Below, piece after piece: positions 1 to 12,263 of a stretch of DNA of 64,000 bases (positions within the stretch are counted from its first letter, which is position 1; each line of letters begins with the position of its first letter). The position numbers and the translations under genes are program-made. The stretch comes from Parelaphostrongylus tenuis (taxonomy: Eukaryota > Nematoda > Chromadorea > Rhabditida > Metastrongylidae): assembly GCA_019055375.1 (NCBI GenBank), contig JAHQIW010006496.1:1-64000 (forward strand). The letters are read 5' to 3'. The notes under the pieces are model-generated. The model was not told where the DNA came from, made no database searches, and saw only the letters and a program-made list of their open reading frames with translations.

Positions 1-1182
1 CCCACTTATCGTAACCTCATATAATGTCTAACAAAAATCTTCTGCGCAGCAAAATCTTATCAAATGGCTTAGATAGCTCCTGAAAAGCTAGCTTTCTTTA
101 ATAGACAACTTGTGGGACTGAGAACAATGCAGAGCTATAGAAAAGGCTTTGCATTATTATCCAAACACATGTTACTGCAATTACATGTTATATTATCCGA
201 AAATTCACTTGACACAACCACTTTTATCTGTATTTGGAAGGTTTTTCGTCGATTAGGTCGAATGCATTGCGGTATTTTCGGATTTACACCGCCCTAGACA
301 ACAGCCAGAGCACAGAGTAATAGTTCTGGATAAAGAAACATGATTTTCAAGATGAAAATTGAGCATTTTATGTCACAAATTTTTATGACATTACTATTTT
401 CTAGAATCTCTTGATAGTTTTATGGAATATAGGACTTTTAGAACTTAAAACTGGGGCTTAGTTGCTGAAAAAAAAATCTTTTATCTCTGAAAACAAAGAA
501 AAGCGATTGCTTATATAGAGTGCTTTCAGAGTGAATTAAACTGTTTTACAACATATGATATATTTTACCAAACATTTCCTGCATTGATAATGTCTACTGT
601 TAACGACACACATTCTGATAAATGTATAATTCTTACTCATAACATTGCTTGAAATACGATTGCACATGATTTCTTGTTTATTAAGATAAGAAGACATCTA
701 ATTTACATGAGCCGACAAATGTCCTCGAATAAGTTCTTCCCTTAAGTTCCTGTACCATTTTAACAGGATTATTTATGAAAAACACTTTTCACACAGCGTC
801 GCTCCGTCGGTGATTCAATGTGGTCGGTTTGACTCAACTTGTTCATTTTATTAGGAGCAAGAAGCTCAATGATCACTAGGCGGAGAGCCAAACCTACTGA
901 GGCGCTACTTCTTCGCAGCTTGTGGTTCAACAAGGCCTTCAATCATCCGGGATGGGGAATTAGTGTTAGGCCAGTTTCAAATAAAGCGACATCCTCTGAT
1001 ATACTCGGGAACGCCTTAACACGGCATCGGCTAAAACATGGTCGTCGAGCAACGGCGCGTCGCTGACTCACATGTGAAATTAGATTTTTGTTTCTGTTGG
1101 AGATCATTTGTCCGTTTTGAAAAAAAACTCTAAGTTAAAACGCATGAGTATGATACTGGAAGAATACCTTTTCACCTTTATA
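1..1182. other. No supported gene at the left edge
   Basis: AT-rich sequence. The open frame at 839-1066 (ending HGRRATARR) is locally G+C richer but has no family likeness or splice support. Nothing else recognised. Confidence 0.5.
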
Positions 1183-1189
1183 TAATTTT

Positions 1190-1375
1190 CTCGCTTCCAG
1201 CGATTCAATAGTAAAACTACGTTGCCGCTGCGAAACGCAGTTTCATTTCGAATTTTACAACCTTATAAAAAGGTTTTAAGGTATCGCATTAGCCAGAGAT
1301 CCAAGCATTCGAATGGTTATTGACACTGTTATGAAAAGTTCTAACTCAGCGAGAGGGATTGGTTTTTGACCCGAT
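1190..1375 (+). repeat. Foldback (MITE-like) family, right half only
   Basis: It contains the family's right-hand end: cttccagcgattcaatag, then tttcatttcgaattttacaacc, and the terminal region gttatgaaaagttctaactcagcg. The left half is absent. Confidence 0.5.
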
Positions 1376-1882
1376 GCAACGAAACAGGAAAGAACATAGT
1401 TTGAGATTCAAAGACTAATTGGAAAACAAGAGTATCTGAAGACTACACGTGATATGGCGAATCTTCTCAGATTGATTTTTCCGTATGAGAACGATTCATT
1501 GCTCATAAAGCGTGAACAGCGCATGAGTGACCTTATGCTATCTACGGAGTTGATTAGTGTGCTAATCTCTAATGAATGAGTTTTTGAATAGCTTCTTCAA
1601 TAGATTTTTCACTAAGAATATGAGCAGAGTAATGAAATTTAGTACTGAATGGCAGAACAATAATTATACATATTAACCTGCTTCCTTCAAGTAAAGCATC
1701 TGCATGACAGGTAGCTAACTCATTTTCTAATGAGCCGTATTCTTTGGCTAACACTGCCTAAATACAAAAGCTAATATGCGCTCTGGGCTTCGCGGAGCTG
1801 CAGCACACAATGCATAAATTTACGCAACGATGGCCCATAGACATGTAGGCAGGTGCGATAATGATAGTGCCTCGAAATTGTT

Positions 1883-2190
1883 AGAGCGAATGTGGCGCAG
1901 TGGTTAGAGGTCCCCTGCGTCGTACATGAGGTCAATGGTTCGATCTCGCGCCTATGGTTCACCAAGCCATCCATCCCTCCGGGGTTGGTAAATTGGTACC
2001 AGACTGGTCTTAGACCTGTCTCGGATAAGCAGCACTGACTCGGTTAAGCGGGAGGCCACCGCGAGTCATTGTAAACGCCAGATATGCATTCAATCACCTC
2101 AAACGAAGTTAGAAATTGAAGACGAGTGCATGGCGCATCCCTAAGGGATTGATCAACGCCTAGAGCTCTATCCTTTATTTTTTATCCTTT
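1883..2190 (+). repeat. tRNA-derived SINE, copy 1
   Basis: This is the reference copy of a family seen about ten times here. It begins agcgaatgtggcgcagtgg (A-box-like TGGCGCAGTGG), has a B-box-like GGTTCGATCTC, then accaagccatccatccctcc, a middle with gcagcactgactcgg, and ends gatcaacgcc ... gctctatcc followed by a T-rich tail. Length is about 300 bp. The pol III box spacing at the 5' end argues for tRNA ancestry. Confidence 0.75.
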
Positions 2191-3689
2191 AGACTGTTGT
2201 ACGTCAGGATTTTGAAGTAGACACCGAACGTGGTTAGAGCAGTTCTAGAACCAAAATCTCATGTTTTCTCCTGAAGACCCTAAAGATACTTAGAGTACTG
2301 AAATCTACTCACATAGCCGATTCGCAGATACTTGAAATTATCACTAAATCATATATCTTATCTTCCATGAAATATCGTCATGGAAATAGTCACTCAGCCT
2401 TATCAACGCTAAGTAACACAGCACTCTGATCAAACCCACGTAACATAGCACGCTGATCAAATCGACTGCACTCTCCCTTTCAGAACAGCTCCATTAATGG
2501 GTCAGATACCTTTCTTTGTTCATGCTAAAATTTCTTACTGTTTACGTGGAAGTTTCATTGCAACTCTTCTCCCGGTTTAGTTACCCATCTTCGAAAATTT
2601 CCAACTACGTTTGAAGGACAGTGAAGAGCCTTTCTCGACACCAAATACAATTGTATAATATTCCGTGATTTGGTGAAAATTGTCTTTTTCAAATAAGTGC
2701 ACTGTTGATTTTTTACAATAAGGTAATCAACGAAACGTACTGTTGGCATACCAATGATACACAGGGGCCCAGTGATGACGCCATGCCCTTTCTTACTAAA
2801 CCACCGAATGGCTCTTGGAAGCAACTCTTGCTGCGGTTTCCAGACTCGGTTCTAAAAATCAACACCTCAGACTTCAGAAAATGAAAATGATGATAGCATG
2901 ACTATAGTAGTGCTTAGAATTTTTTAATAGATGGAAGAACCTCAAGCCTTTTCCGAGATACGGTTTTCAGCGATGCCAGCAACAATGTCGAGCTTGATAA
3001 TGACAATTACAATAGAGCATATAGCAGTAATTGAGCGGAATAACTGCTATTTTTTCTTATCTTTTGCGCTGTTGACTATCAATGTATCCACTTACAGATA
3101 GTCCCTATGGTTGTTCGTTGCGCAGTGAGTTATATGAGCCGGATCGTGTTTCTATTGGAAATGTGGGGTCCGGGGCATCTTACACTTAAGCTCACATCTA
3201 ATGCATCATCATAAACTGTTAACATTGTGTTGCATGCCGTGATCGTTGTTTCCTCAATTGCAGCTATGTTCTAATTGTTATTTGTTATAGAATGTTCGTT
3301 ACGGCGACGAATATGGTTCATTGTTCTCAGGATCAACACTGTCCTTCACCCAAATAACTAGTAAAGGACCCAAGTGGCAGGAATAATTTAGACAGTCGAG
3401 TGACACTTTCGGCACACAACTGACATCCACAAGCAATCGGCACCAAAGCCCAGCTGCTTTAGCACAATCACCAATAGAACTAAACCAATCTAAGTACTCT
3501 CCACTAATAAGCCTATACAGAGCACATCTATATCATGCCAAATTTCTCTTGGTGCATTCCAACATCGCAACAGCCCCATTAGACATCGATTTTTTATTAC
3601 CATGTTTAGTCACATTATATTGAAAACTATGTAAACCTCAACGAAGAAAGAACGAGACAATAATAAATAGCGCTTCCCTCAACGCCAAG
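2191..3689. other. No recognised feature
   Basis: Unique-looking AT-rich DNA. The minus-strand frame at 2555-2824 has no recognisable content. Nothing supported. Confidence 0.5.
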
Positions 3690-4745
3690 TGATCTTTCAT
3701 CCTGCTTACGTAGCGACCAGGTTTCTGCTGCATACGTTAGGGCAGCTATAACCGTTCAATCGAAAAGGTGGTCAAGGAGTCGGATGTTCCTTGTTCTCTT
3801 CACTAAATCTCCGTTGCTCCTAAAGGTTCACCAAAACGCTCGTTTCCAACTGCTCAACTCTGGAGCTAGGTCGTTCATTATGTTGATTTCACGGCCTACA
3901 CAGACGTAACTGGAGCATTCGGAGATGCCCGTTCGTTGAGCGTCAATGGGGCATTCAAAATCCCATCCGTCCCGTATAAACATCGTTTCCGTTAGATTGA
4001 GTTGAAAACCAATCTCTCCACAGGCGTTGTCAAAATTGGTCAATATTCGTTCCGCTTGGCTAAGGCTTGGTGTTATGAAGACGATATTGTCAGCAAAGCG
4101 AAGATGATGTGATTATCGACCGTCAATTTTCACTCCCATTCGTCTCATTCTAATGTTCGTATGACATTTTGGAGGCTGGCAGTGAATATTTTGGCGAGAC
4201 TGTATCGCCTTGTCTAACCCTCTTCTATAGATCACGAAAGATTGTTATGTATTGAGCAGGGACGCCCTGGTTGTCCAGAGTCTCTATAACCACTTCAGTT
4301 TCCACTGAATTAAAAGTTTCTTCAAATCCATGAAAGTGAAACGGAGCGGTAGTTTTGTTCTCGTGAAACATCAGTGAGTCTTGTGATTGTGTGGGGTATT
4401 AATCCTTTTCAAAACCCTGCTTGTTCGCGTGGCTGCCCTTCACCCGGTGTTCTGTCAATCCTGTTCTGGATGACTCTAGTGAAGAGTTTATAGACAACGG
4501 AGAGCAAGCAGATTGGGCGATAATTGCCTATGTCGTGAAGGTCTCCTTTTTTGAACAACAAAACGGTCTTGCTGGTTTCCCATTGAATGGGGACGTGACA
4601 AATGGCGAGTGAAGAGCCGAGCCAGTAATCCTGTCTGGATCACGTGTTGTTCTATTCTTCACCAACGATATAGCTTGTCAGATTTCGGAATGGAGGACCG
4701 ATGGTCTATTCAAAATTTTTAGGCAACTTTTTTGTTCTGTCTGTA
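3690..4745 (-). mobile_element. RTE-type LINE fragment, reverse transcriptase part, inverted
   Basis: Read on the minus strand, this gives broken RT protein: GFQLNLTETMFIRDGWDFEC, then CVGREINIMNDLAPELSSWK. These align with the plus-strand copy at 6,840-7,030 (GLRLNLTKTMFTKNGW ... CREINMMNDLAPKLSK). The 4,700-bp end aligns with about 6,070 of the plus copy. It lacks the endonuclease part and has frameshifts. It is therefore an older, 5'-truncated insertion lying head-to-head with the next element. Confidence 0.75.
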
Positions 4746-4749
4746 GAGG

Positions 4750-4860
4750 AAGAGTTAGCAGTATATGTATATATATATGCTATAAGTATGTACATATGTG
4801 CATATATATGCACGATGTGCTTGTATATAGTATATGTATATGTAGATCTATTGATCTATT
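4750..4860. repeat. TA/CA-rich microsatellite between the two LINE fragments
   Basis: Imperfect tatatatgta and tgtgcatata units at the junction between the inverted and forward RTE elements. Confidence 0.6.
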
Positions 4861-7700
4861 GATTCAAGAAAGAGCGATAAAGTTCGACGTCATTGGCATG
4901 GCTGAGACGAGAAGACGCCATACTTTTCACGATGTTTGTGACACCGGAGAAGAATTGCTCCTTGGAACGTGCGATAGCAGGATGTCGGCGGCGCTGGCGT
5001 CCTCGTCAAACCGAATTTGGTCGTGAACATCGACTCAGTTGAACAACTAACAACGCCTATCGGACGATTACTGTTGAAACGATTTGGTTCTATGCCGGCT
5101 TTGACCGTCTTCGTTGCTTACGCAGGAACATCAAGCTATGACGAAGACGAAGTCGAAGCGTTATATATGGATCACGAAAAATTCTTCAGAGAAAATCATA
5201 CACTCTTGAAGGTCGTTGTCAGAGATTTTAAGGCGAAGATTGGACCTCGGATGGAAGAACGTCTGAAAAACGTCACATAGGGACCCAAGGACTAGAATGG
5301 AATGAACAGGGTAGGAGGTTATTTGAGTTTATCATGGCGACCCAAGCCGTCCATGATTACTCACAATTCCAAAAGTCTCACTCTCAACGGTGGACGTGGG
5401 ACTATCCGAATGAAGAGTACCGAAACAAGATAGACCACATCTTAGTAAATCGAAGGCTCTGCCTGACCGATGTCCTTGTTCTTCCTAAGTTCTACACTGA
5501 ATCAAACGAACGTCTCCTTCGCTAAACTATTTTTTGCGAAATGGAGAGAAAACTGCTAAGTTCAAACAGCGAAGTCCCAGAACTATCGAGGCATTAGTCG
5601 TTCGAAAGAAACCGTCGTTGACAAAATCGACTAAGAATACGAACGGCTCGTCAAACATCTTCATGTTAGTTCTATGAGAGCCGAGTGTCCTATAGTCACG
5701 AAATCGCTTGTCTCCGCAAACTCTCGAGTTGATATGTCTACGACAACGTGGAATCACAGGAGCTACAGGCAATCGAAAGGATGCGTGCGAGCTTGCGAAA
5801 CTTTGCGGAAAAGCGATAAAAGAAGACCTCAAAGTGAGCTGAGCAGCAGTTATGGCAAGAACCTAGGAAGAGCACTCGCAAAGCCTAGCTAAGCTTCGCC
5901 AGTTACAAGACCAAGATAATTGCACTCCGACGCCCTGAGGTGACACTTACAGCTTCCAGAAAGGCAATAGAGAAGATCATCCACCACTACTACTTGGATC
6001 TCTTCGCTAGCCATGTCCTGTTATAGTCATATAAATCGAAAGAGGACGAATCTGTCGTCTCAACGTTTCCCCCAGCCGAAATCCGACAAGCTATATCGTC
6101 GGTGAAGAACAAAACAACACCTGTTCCAGACATAATTAGACCGGAACACCTGAAGAAGTCACCTCCAATTCTCATCAACACCCTGACTCGGCTCTTCACC
6201 CGCTGCCTGTCAGAATGTAAGTTTCCCATTCAAAGGAAAAGCTAGCAAACCTGTGTTGTCGTTCAAGAAGGGTGGCTTTCACGAAATCGGCACTTAACGC
6301 CTAATCTGCTTGCTGTCCGTTGTCTATAAACTCTTTACTCGAGTCATCCAAAACAGGATTGACAGAACACTGGATGAAGGACAGCCATGCGAACAAGTAA
6401 GGCTGCGAAAATGATTTAGTACCAAAGACCACATCGGTACATTCACAAGACTCATTCAAATTGACAAGAGTGCAAGATACCGCTAACTTTGATTCAGAGG
6501 AAACAGAAGCGGTTATAGACTCTCTGGATAAACAGGGCGTCCCTACCAGACACATAACGATCCTTTGTAAGCTATATCAAGATTTCACGACTAAATTATC
6601 GCCATTCTACAACAATACTACTAACGACGTAAGATAAAGGTCTTCACAAGGCGATACAAATTCGCCAAAATTTTTCACTGGCCACCTTCCGAAATGTTAT
6701 GCGAACGTTAGAACGGGACGATATGGGAGTGAAAATCAACTGTCGACAATTACATCATCTTCGCTTCGCTGACGATATCGTCCTCATAATACCAAACCTT
6801 AAACAAACAGAACGAATATTGACCGATGTCGACAACGCTTTTGCAAAGACTGGCCTCCGACTAAATTTAACGAAAACGATGTTCACGAAGAACGGATGGG
6901 TTTGGAATGCTCCGCTCACGCTTAGCAAAACGAACATGTCCGAACGCTCCAGTTACATCTATCTATGTCGTGAAATCAACATGATGAACGACCTAGCTCC
7001 AAAGTTGAGTAAGAGGAAACAAGCGGCTTGGTGAACGTTGAAGAGCATTGAAAATGCAGTGAAGAGAACAAGAAGAGAAAGAAATAACATCCGACACCCT
7101 GGCCACCTTTTCGACTCGGCAATAATCCCTGCCCTAACATATGCAGCAGAAACCTGGTCGCTACGTAAGAAGGATAAAAGATCACTTGGCGTTACTGAAC
7201 GAGCAGTCGAAGCAACTATGCTAGGGGCTGTTCTGTTTTGAGCCGCAGTGCTAGCACTAGACTTATCGTCTCAAAACAAGTCATATCCTTGTCAGATTAC
7301 TTCGTTTTAAGCGGATCTGTAAAAGAGTAGTCGATAGCAGAGAAGCTAGGAGTATCCCCTATCTCGTGAATGAGAGAAAAGTTCCATTTTGACCTACGCC
7401 TTTGATCGAAGGTTGAGAGTGCCGTTCTACAGGCTGTTCATTGAAAATAAGGCTGGTTGAACACGCAATGTGCTTCAGCTACAACCGATATAAGAGAGGA
7501 GTTACCGACTAGATTCCTCGGGATATCAAGCGTTCCACAGGAAGACCACCGACCTGATGGTCCGATTCTTAACAAAAGGCATGGAAGGGAGATATGAAGC
7601 ACAACGAATTCCTAGAGTAGAACCACTGGGCTACTCTTGCATCCGATAGGGAAAAATTGAAGTGTTGCTGGTGGCCACTCGAGTCACTCGACGATCATTG
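4840..7700 (+). mobile_element. RTE-type non-LTR retrotransposon, inactive
   Basis: The order is endonuclease then reverse transcriptase. The apurinic-like endonuclease part shows FDVIGMAETRRRH (4,880-4,915), the domain around 5,000-5,280 and the C-terminal block [20 protein letters not shown] (5,430-5,490). The RT part shows LHHLRFADDIVLIIPN with the FADD catalytic box (6,750-6,800), LRLNLTKTMFTKNGW and SYIYLCREINMMNDLAP. The typical 3' end is LTYAAETWSLRKKD (7,130-7,180). Frames change several times and stops are frequent, so it is dead. No clear target-site duplication seen. Downstream is a short TA-rich tract (7,720-7,780). Confidence 0.85.
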
Positions 7701-9794
7701 AGACGAAAGGTGATAAATACAAACGTATTATATGTACATATATTTATAGATATAGATATAAATAGATATATCTACTGCGAACCCAATTGTTAGAAGAAAT
7801 GAACAAATTGATGAATGAATAATGAATAGAATAAAAAAGCAATTGAGAATGAATTTTCTATAAATCACCTGCTCTCTCCGTCGCTCCTGCGGCAGCATTC
7901 CAGTGCGAAGCGGACGTGTTCGCTCACATAACTGGAACACAGGATAATTGAGTTCAGTAGGCAGTACGTCCTTATTTCTCTACTTGTTCTGAAAAGCGAC
8001 AGATTGTGTATGGGCATCCAACACGCACTAAACCCACCTGCCAATAATGTGAATGAATAACTATCCTTTAGAGAGATAAATTGTATTACAAATAAGAATA
8101 GGAGAGTAAGAGCCACTTACCAGAGAGTCTGCTCGACGTGGCTGTGTTAGGGCTGAGTACTAAACAGTTGGAAAGAAACACACTTTATTTTTTGGGCCAA
8201 AGCCCCATATCACACCAGTTTATCTGTGTGAACTTTTGAACGCGCGAAATTCATCTTCCAGAGGCGGAGCCTATCATCAAGCTAAATTGAATTTTTTGAG
8301 CAAAACTAGCTAACGAGCCAAATTTCTTTGAGCCTCGATTCACAAATGCGACCTTATCATACGGATTAACGCCAATCGGTGTCATAAATTGCTTTGCAGA
8401 GTCTGCACACTTTTACAAAAATACAAATCCCTTCCCGAATAAGAAATCATTACATTGAAACGAACAGGACAAATACTGAGCTATGTGTATTGCAAATTTT
8501 TCCCAGTCGTCCACTTTCGCATAAGAATTAATGAGATTATTGGAATCCTCCGATTAATATCGTATTCATGCAGCATCGTTTTAGCAGCCCTTGATCTGAA
8601 CGGAATATTCAAAATGTGGCCCAAATTAGATTTGCGAGTTCTACCTTGTCATCTCGTTGTTCAGTACACCAATGAAATTGGATCCGTTACTGAATTCTTC
8701 CCTTGAAGGTTAGCCAATGTGAGGCCTAGGTAGAATGAACTCTTTGAGGAATCATTCCTTCCTTATAACCGTTCATTTGTGTTACACCGAAAGATTCAAT
8801 AACTGAAGGAGAAGCATTGCAGTGAGACTGCTACATCGTTATATGCTAATGAACCAATACCATTGAGATAACTGTGGATGACTAGCTAATGCCGTGCTTC
8901 AGAAAGTGGAGGCAAACGCTCCAGGAAAAAATTCATTGTTAGTTCACCAAATCGTTTGTGAACTTACAGGTGTACGCAGCTATTCCATCTACAATCGCAC
9001 ATTGCCGTTCAACTGGTGATACTTTTAACAAAGGGCGTAAGCCATTTCCAGATGATGCCTCTGTGTAACAAACTGCGGAAAAGAATGCGATTTATGAAGA
9101 TCTCAGTGATTTAGTGTACAAATAGGTCAGCAGCTTTGCTCGTCATGCGAAAGCTAAAGTGAAATTCGATGAGAGCTGATGGACCACAAGGCTGATCTAT
9201 AACTAAAAAATATAGAGGCATTTGATTTTGCAGTGTCAGATAGGTATGCATTATCTTTGGATTAATGGTGCATGTGGCCGAAGGGTGACTACTGAACACT
9301 GATAATATGCGAGAGGGATTTAGTCAATTTTTCACATCATCCAGTACATGTTGGTATGTGAAAGCTTTGCGACATTGATTTTCCAACACTATTGTGGTAG
9401 GTATTCTTCTTTAACAATTTTTATGAAACAGTAAGCTTTCTATCAGAAAATAAAAGCTTTTAGTACAATAGCGAAAATCTCGACATTGCGTTCGCTCTTA
9501 TTACAGTAGATGAAATTCTTTATGAGCTGAGATATGATAGTCTAAATAGGTGGCTGCCCTACGTGTTGCCGTAGAAATAAAGGAAAGTTCTCAGTAGGTG
9601 CAAAAATGAGCAAACCTACTAATTGAACGAGATCTCGTTCATTTTCCAGCCGAGAAATCATAGTAAATTTTGTGATTCTTTGGCTAAATGTGCAAGATGC
9701 TCCAGAACCGTAACAAAGTTGCTCGCTTTTCTTCAAGGCTGTCGTCGTCTCATGAATTCTTTGTCTGTCTCCTCTTTTCTTCTCACACCTTCAT
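7701..9794. other. No recognised gene
   Basis: A short TA microsatellite at 7,720-7,780, then unremarkable sequence. Plus frame 8455-8706 is hydrophobic but has no family match or splice context. Confidence 0.5.
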
Positions 9795-10020
9795 TTTCAG
9801 CTAGAGTTCGTAAGCATTGAGAGGCAATGATGAAACTGGAGATGAGTCGATATTATGAAGCCCTCTGTAATTTCTTGTCCAAGAGATCAGAGAAATTTGC
9901 TAACAAGCCTGAGCTTTGACGACAATGAAACGTGTCGACAAATTGAGCAGGTTGTACAAGATCAGATCGCTGATCGACCTTTTCAGCAAAAACTGGAACA
10001 ACGCTACGTAAGCCTGGAAG
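9795..10020 (+). mobile_element. Probable piggyBac-type transposase relic
   Basis: Three short reading frames in a row look like one DDE_Tnp_1_7 segment split by two frameshifts: KLEMSRYYEALCNFLSKRS (about 9,833-9,893), SLSFDDNE (about 9,907-9,930) and VDKLSRLYKIRSLIDLFSKN (about 9,936-9,995). The pattern MSR..(F/Y)..L..FL, then FDDNE, then KL.K(I/V)R.L.D is typical of piggyBac transposases. No terminal repeats found. The call is tentative; no catalytic Asp can be checked in so short a piece. Confidence 0.45.
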
Positions 10021-10699
10021 TTACTTATGTTGTAACGACTTGAAATCATTCATGGCAAGGAATGGGTGCTTCATTATTCGCTTTATTCCGGAAAGACTCC
10101 TAGGGCCTCAATTTTTCTTCCTTTTCTCATAATGAAAGTTGCTGTAGACATAATGATGACTTTATTTATGTTATGTAACGCTCACGTGTCCGCCGCTTCG
10201 ATCGCGCTCTCACAGCGGATCAAATCGTTTTGCACTGAAATTTTCTAGTTCATCATCCAGTGTTCAAGAAGTGTGCTTTTGTTTCCGAGAATACTGAGCT
10301 ATAGGGAAGGCTTTCGGTCCCAGAAGGGATACAATCCACGCTTCACTCAAATCAGAGTTGTAGGGACGTGCTACCATCAAACCACTGAAGTTCCCTCTCT
10401 TTCACCACTCTTTCTTCGATATGCGGTACCAGTATAATTCTAGCCGGCAGTCGTAATCTGTTACTAGATAGTTACTGATCAAACGGTCATTATTAATCCC
10501 ATCTCTTAACTCTGTGTTTCACTACAAACCTCGTGTTCTTTCTCGGTAGGGCCACATAAGATTTACAGTCTCTTTAATTTCTTTCAGCTCTAGTTCCTGA
10601 TTCAGAGGTGGTGCCTATTGAGCGAAAGGCGAAATAGTAATGTTCTTACAATCAGTCATATCTCAATTATGGATTAGCAACAAGGTTTTGATGAAAAAG

Positions 10700-10775
10700 A
10701 TGCTATTAGGGTTAGAGTACGCGCTCCCGGATAGAGTAAGATGCGGGTTCGAGTCCCGCTTGGAGCAGAAGTTTT
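10700..10775 (+). repeat. tRNA-like relic with strong B box
   Basis: It has gggttagagtacgcgctccc, then gatgcgggttcgagtcccgc. The B box GGTTCGAGTCC is canonical, but the 5' end cannot pair with the 3' ttggagc, so it is not a functional tRNA gene. Similar relics occur at about 27,118-27,190 and 34,050-34,140. Confidence 0.55.
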
Positions 10776-10972
10776 GCAAGTCACTCTTCATCACTGGGAA
10801 AAAAATTCTATCTACCTAACGCTTCGACGTGTTTCGTCTTAATCAGCGCTGCTCATTCCAGCTGATCGCCATTGTGGTTTCTCCTCGTGTGGATCTTCGT
10901 CTTGGTTTCATTCGAGTCGAGCTTTTTTTGGTTAGGACTAAGTAGAAAGCCACCTCACGAAATTGACTCAAA

Positions 10973-11283
10973 CCCTCCCTCCTCTCCACCTCTCTCTCCC
11001 CCTCCCCCTCTCTCTCCCTCTCTCTTTCTGTTCCTTCCTCTATCCCCTTCCACCTCTCCCCTTCTTTCCCTCTACCCCCTTCCCCCCTCTTTCTCCGACC
11101 CTCTCTACCACTCTCTCTCTTCCCCCTCTTTCTCCGACCCTCTCTACCCCTCTCTCTGTCCCTCCCCTTCCTCTCTTTCTCTCTCCCCCTCTCTTTCTCT
11201 CTCTCTCCCTTTATCTCCATCTCTCCCCTTCCTCTCTTTCTTTCTCTCTCTCTCCTTCTCTCCCCTTCCTCTCTTTCTTTCTA
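10973..11283 (+). repeat. Polypyrimidine (C/T) tract of about 300 bp
   Basis: Almost uninterrupted c and t on the plus strand (ctctctccc, ccttcc units), with an internal duplicated unit ctttctccgaccctctctac at about 11,087 and 11,128. The proline/serine/leucine frames on plus and Arg/Glu/Gly frames on minus are composition artefacts. Confidence 0.85.
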
Positions 11284-11555
11284 GGATTCGGAAGGTTTCA
11301 GTACGGCTGAAAAATGCAGAGGGAATTCTTGGAGGAATTCGCCTATTTGCGGTATTGGTCGCAATTGCACCACTATGTCAACCACATCTGATTTGACGTC
11401 AACAAATCATATTTTACCAGTAAGTAATCGTCGTGTTAGCTCGAATCGTTCCGGTTGCATTGCTATCCGCTCGTTAACCTCCGGCTTTGATCTACAGATC
11501 AATCGATGAGGGAGGGTTTGTAAGGCGATGAGACTTACTATGTGCTTTGTTTGTA

Positions 11556-11823
11556 TTAAATATTCTGTTTCAGCTCAACTAGCTTCCTGCCAATCTGCAT
11601 TATATCCACTTTGTTCTTCGTCGACGTCACCGAATTGAACGAAAATGATGAGAAAGCATCGAAATTTCCGCTATTCTTCCAGCCAACAAACGGGTGTTGC
11701 GTGAGGAAAAACTCTTCCAGAGAAGTTAGAGGATCTTCGTTATCGATTGATGTCACACCTGTCACTTTCTGGATGATTTTTACATTTGAACTAATGGATT
11801 CTAGTGATTTCCTCAATGGATAG
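11556..11823 (-). CDS. Possible terminal exon of an unidentified minus-strand gene
   Basis: On the minus strand an open frame of about 85 codons ends in TAA at 11556-11558. It has protein-like composition: VTGVTSIDNEDPLTSLEEFF, TQHPFVGWKNSGNFDAFS, MQIGRKLVELKQNI. Possible acceptors (ccattag, cactag) lie near 11,790-11,805. A divergent gene would sit head-to-head with SCYL2, 440 bp from its start. I do not recognise the protein. No convincing upstream exon was joined, although 12,170-12,221 on the same strand also reads as short open protein. The plus frame across 11611-11823 is also open, so chance is possible. Confidence 0.3.
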
Positions 11824-12249
11824 GCGAGTATCGGATATCAATCAATAGCAGAAGTCCTCTTCGGGATTCGACGTTCCAAAGAGCGATGGGATATCCTATC
11901 GATCAATCGATATCCTTTGATAGGATTCCAATCAAGTTCGTCCACCGATGGAGCGAATCATCATCGCCTCGTTCTTCATCTATAGAAGAGTACTATGGAT
12001 CTCTTGAGGGATTGCTGGAATCTCTCCTCAAAAGAAATCTAGGACGTTCATAGCTGTTGCAACCATTATTTTTCTATACATTATATTCAGAAAATGTGAA
12101 TACCGCCCAACAATTACCGAGAATTTTAAGGTTACTGTACTGAGAGAATTGAACTTTGGTCTGAGAAAGTCGTAACCTACCGCGCCGACGTCTTCTCCTC
12201 GTGCTCACGGAACAATTCCTCCTATTTTTTTGCTTTCAGATTCTTTGGG

Positions 12250-12263
12250 TTTTTTCCTAGATT
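12250..12263 (+). promoter_or_regulatory. Probable spliced-leader (trans-splice) acceptor of SCYL2
   Basis: The bases ttttttcctag end at 12260, with only ATT between the acceptor and the ATG at 12264. A second acceptor-like tttgctttcag ends at 12240. No donor of an upstream cis exon is obvious. In nematodes an acceptor a few bases before the start codon without an upstream exon usually marks SL1 trans-splicing. This also supports the choice of start. An ordinary 5'-UTR intron remains possible. Confidence 0.5.

Noticed and set aside
3690..7700. Single twin-primed LINE insertion
   Set aside because: The inverted and forward parts overlap in content, so they are separate copies.
10700..10775. 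Functional tRNA gene
   Set aside because: The B box is good but acceptor stems do not pair and similar relics recur as parts of repeats.
10843..11396. Pro/Ser/Leu-rich plus frames and Arg/Glu/Gly-rich minus frame up to 174 codons
   Set aside because: Produced entirely by the C/T tract; no conserved content outside it.
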